DNA from: Ruminococcaceae bacterium AM07-15
GTDB taxonomy: Bacteria > Bacillota > Clostridia > Oscillospirales > Butyricicoccaceae
Assembly: GCA_003477405.1 (NCBI GenBank)
Contig: QUDE01000034.1
Coordinates: forward strand, 1-7,828
DNA: 7,828 bases
Reading direction: 5' to 3'
A program made the position numbers and the translations under genes. Of this stretch, positions 6,626 to 7,828 are shown one piece after another. The notes beneath the pieces were generated by a model that ran no database searches, was not told the origin of the DNA, and was given only the letters and a program-made list of their open reading frames with translations. Within the stretch, counting starts at the first letter, position 1, and the number at the start of each line of letters is the position of its first letter.

Positions 6626-7777
6626 ATGATCTATAAAACCCTGGGCCGCTCCGGACTGCAAGCCAGTGAGATCGGCCTTGGCTGTGAACATCTGGAGGGC
6701 CTGGACGCCAAAACCATTCATCAGGTGGTGGATACCGCTTTGGAGGGCGGCGTCAACATTCTGGATGTGTTCATGTCCGAGCCCAATGTGCGTCGGGATA
6801 TCGGCCTGGCTTTGAAGGGCCGACGGGACAAAGTGCTCATCCAGGGCCATTTCGGCGCCCGGTGGAAGGACGGCCAATATGGCCGCACCCGGGAACGAAA
6901 AGAAACCCAGTTCTTCTTCGAAGATCTGCTTCATCGTCTGGATACCGATTATATCGATATCGGTATGTTCCACTGTGTGGACACCGACCAGGAATTTGAC
7001 CAGATCTTCTCCGGCGGCACGGCGGACTATGCTCAGAAGCTGAAACAACAAGGCACGGTGCGCACCATTGGCATCAGCACCCACGATCCTCACATCGGCC
7101 TGCGGGCCATCGAAAGCGGCATCGTGGATGTGATCCTCTTCAGCATCAACCCGGCCTACGATCTGCTCCCCGACGGCCTGGGCTCCACTGCACCCCTCTT
7201 TGACCCTGCCACCTATCAGCAGCCCCTTTTGGGAATGCATCCCCTGCGGGCCAGATTCTATGAAACCTGCCAGCGGGAAAACATTGGCATCACTGTGATG
7301 AAAAGCCTGGCAGCTGGCTCCCTTCTGACTGCCCAGCGCTCTCCCTTCGGCGTGGCCCTCTCCCCCATCCAATGCATCCACTATGCCATGGATCGTCCGG
7401 CGGTGGGCAGCGTGTTGGTGGGTGTGCGCACACCGGAAGAAATGACAGAAGCCCTCCGGTATGAAACGGCTTCCCCGGAAGAAAAGGACTATTCGGTTGT
7501 CCTGGCCTCCACGCCCCAGTTTTCTCTCAAGGGCAAGTGTATGTACTGCAACCACTGCCTGCCCTGCCCCTCCCATATCAATATCGCCCAAGTCCACAAA
7601 CTGCTGGATCTGGTGGAAGAAGGACAGACGCCTCCTCCTACCGTACAGGCCCACTATGAAGAGCTGGGGGCCCATGCCTCCCAGTGTATCGGCTGCCGGG
7701 CCTGTGAAAGCCGCTGTCCCTTCGGTGTAAATGTCACCGAAAACATGGCCCGAGCCAAAAAAGTATTTGGAAAATAA
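6626..7777 (+). CDS. Aldo/keto reductase-fold protein with two C-terminal 4Fe-4S motifs
   Basis: A 383-residue cytoplasmic protein. Residues 1-290 follow the AKR barrel: MIYKTLGRSGLQASEIGLG at the start, LDTDYIDIGMFH (105-116), TVRTIGISTHD (144-154), ITVMKSLAAGSLL (222-234), and VGSVLVGVRTPEEM (260-273), the usual cofactor-phosphate-binding region near the end. The tail carries two ferredoxin-like motifs: CMYCNHCLPCP (Cys305, 308, 311, 314) and CIGCRACESRCP (Cys354, 357, 360, 364). This suggests electron transfer between an NAD(P)H or substrate site and low-potential carriers, as in other ferredoxin-tailed AKRs of anaerobes. Of the classical Asp-Tyr-Lys-His tetrad, Asp47 and His116 are present, but the Tyr position (DVFMSEP, about residue 52) and the Lys position (IQGHFG, His75) are changed, so ordinary carbonyl reduction is doubtful. 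The ATG has AGAGGTG 7 bases upstream. The substrate is unknown, and no redox partner gene is nearby. Confidence 0.9.
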   Translation: MIYKTLGRSGLQASEIGLGCEHLEGLDAKTIHQVVDTALEGGVNILDVFMSEPNVRRDIGLALKGRRDKVLIQGHFGARWKDGQYGRTRERKETQFFFEDLLHRLDTDYIDIGMFHCVDTDQEFDQIFSGGTADYAQKLKQQGTVRTIGISTHDPHIGLRAIESGIVDVILFSINPAYDLLPDGLGSTAPLFDPATYQQPLLGMHPLRARFYETCQRENIGITVMKSLAAGSLLTAQRSPFGVALSPIQCIHYAMDRPAVGSVLVGVRTPEEMTEALRYETASPEEKDYSVVLASTPQFSLKGKCMYCNHCLPCPSHINIAQVHKLLDLVEEGQTPPPTVQAHYEELGAHASQCIGCRACESRCPFGVNVTENMARAKKVFGK

Positions 7778-7781
7778 TCAT

Positions 7782-7803
7782 AACCACTAGTAAACTAGTG
7801 GTT
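7782..7803 (+). repeat. Perfect 9-bp palindrome downstream of the reductase gene
   Basis: AACCACTAG (7782-7790) and CTAGTGGTT (7795-7803) pair perfectly around a TAAA loop, starting 4 bases after the stop codon. Only TTT follows on this strand, so it makes a weak terminator. It may still stabilise the message end, or be a subterminal hairpin of a repeat or insertion element continuing past the window. Confidence 0.7.
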
Positions 7804-7809
7804 TGCTCA

Positions 7810-7824
7810 GACCCCATAGGGGTC
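7810..7824 (+). repeat. Second short palindrome at the window edge
   Basis: GACCCC (7810-7815) and GGGGTC (7819-7824) pair around ATA. It lies 6 bases after the first palindrome and has no T-run in the 4 bases left. Two unlike hairpins back to back suggest a structured element rather than a single terminator. Confidence 0.6.
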
Positions 7825-7828
7825 AGTA

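Overview
The window looks like ordinary chromosome from an anaerobic, low-to-mid GC Gram-positive bacterium of the Clostridia, probably an Oscillospiraceae-like gut organism. This placement is inference. It rests on strong AGGAGG-type ribosome binding sites, a lipoprotein signal (LLAGC) on a solute-binding protein, an SLH-domain surface protein, a ferredoxin-tailed aldo/keto reductase, and the codon usage. No rRNA, tRNA, CRISPR array or complete mobile element is visible.

Layout: (1) 28-2085, minus strand, a secreted protein with two YcdB/YcdC (PepSY-like) repeats and three C-terminal SLH-type segments. An ECF-sigma-like promoter (GGAAC-N16-CGTC) lies about 35 bases upstream of its ribosome binding site. 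(2) 2086-2347, a divergent intergenic region. (3) 2348-3910, plus strand, a family 5 (peptide/nickel type) ABC substrate-binding lipoprotein with no permease or ATPase genes beside it in the window, closed by a strong UUCG-capped terminator. (4) 4034-5485 and 5497-6558, plus strand, a two-gene unit. It encodes an MBOAT acyltransferase (AlgI/DltB type) and a membrane-anchored SGNH-like protein, with an 11-base gap and non-ATG starts (TTG, GTG). This pair probably O-acylates a cell-surface or extracellular polymer. (5) 6626-7777, plus strand, an aldo/keto-reductase-fold protein with two C-terminal 4Fe-4S motifs, transcribed from its own promoter. (6) 7782-7828, two tight palindromes running up to the window edge.

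Three of the five genes are envelope-related (SLH protein, MBOAT, SGNH partner) and a fourth is a surface lipoprotein, so the region is a small envelope neighbourhood rather than one pathway. The three forward housekeeping-type promoters share a layout: 17-base spacer, a T-run followed by a C-run in the spacer, then a GCTA-starting -10. The minus-strand SLH gene has an unrelated ECF-type promoter, so it is probably induced separately, perhaps by envelope stress. I see no clear novel system. The points most worth a second look are the ECF promoter, the catalytic-residue order in the SGNH partner, the missing AKR tetrad residues, and the terminal palindromes.
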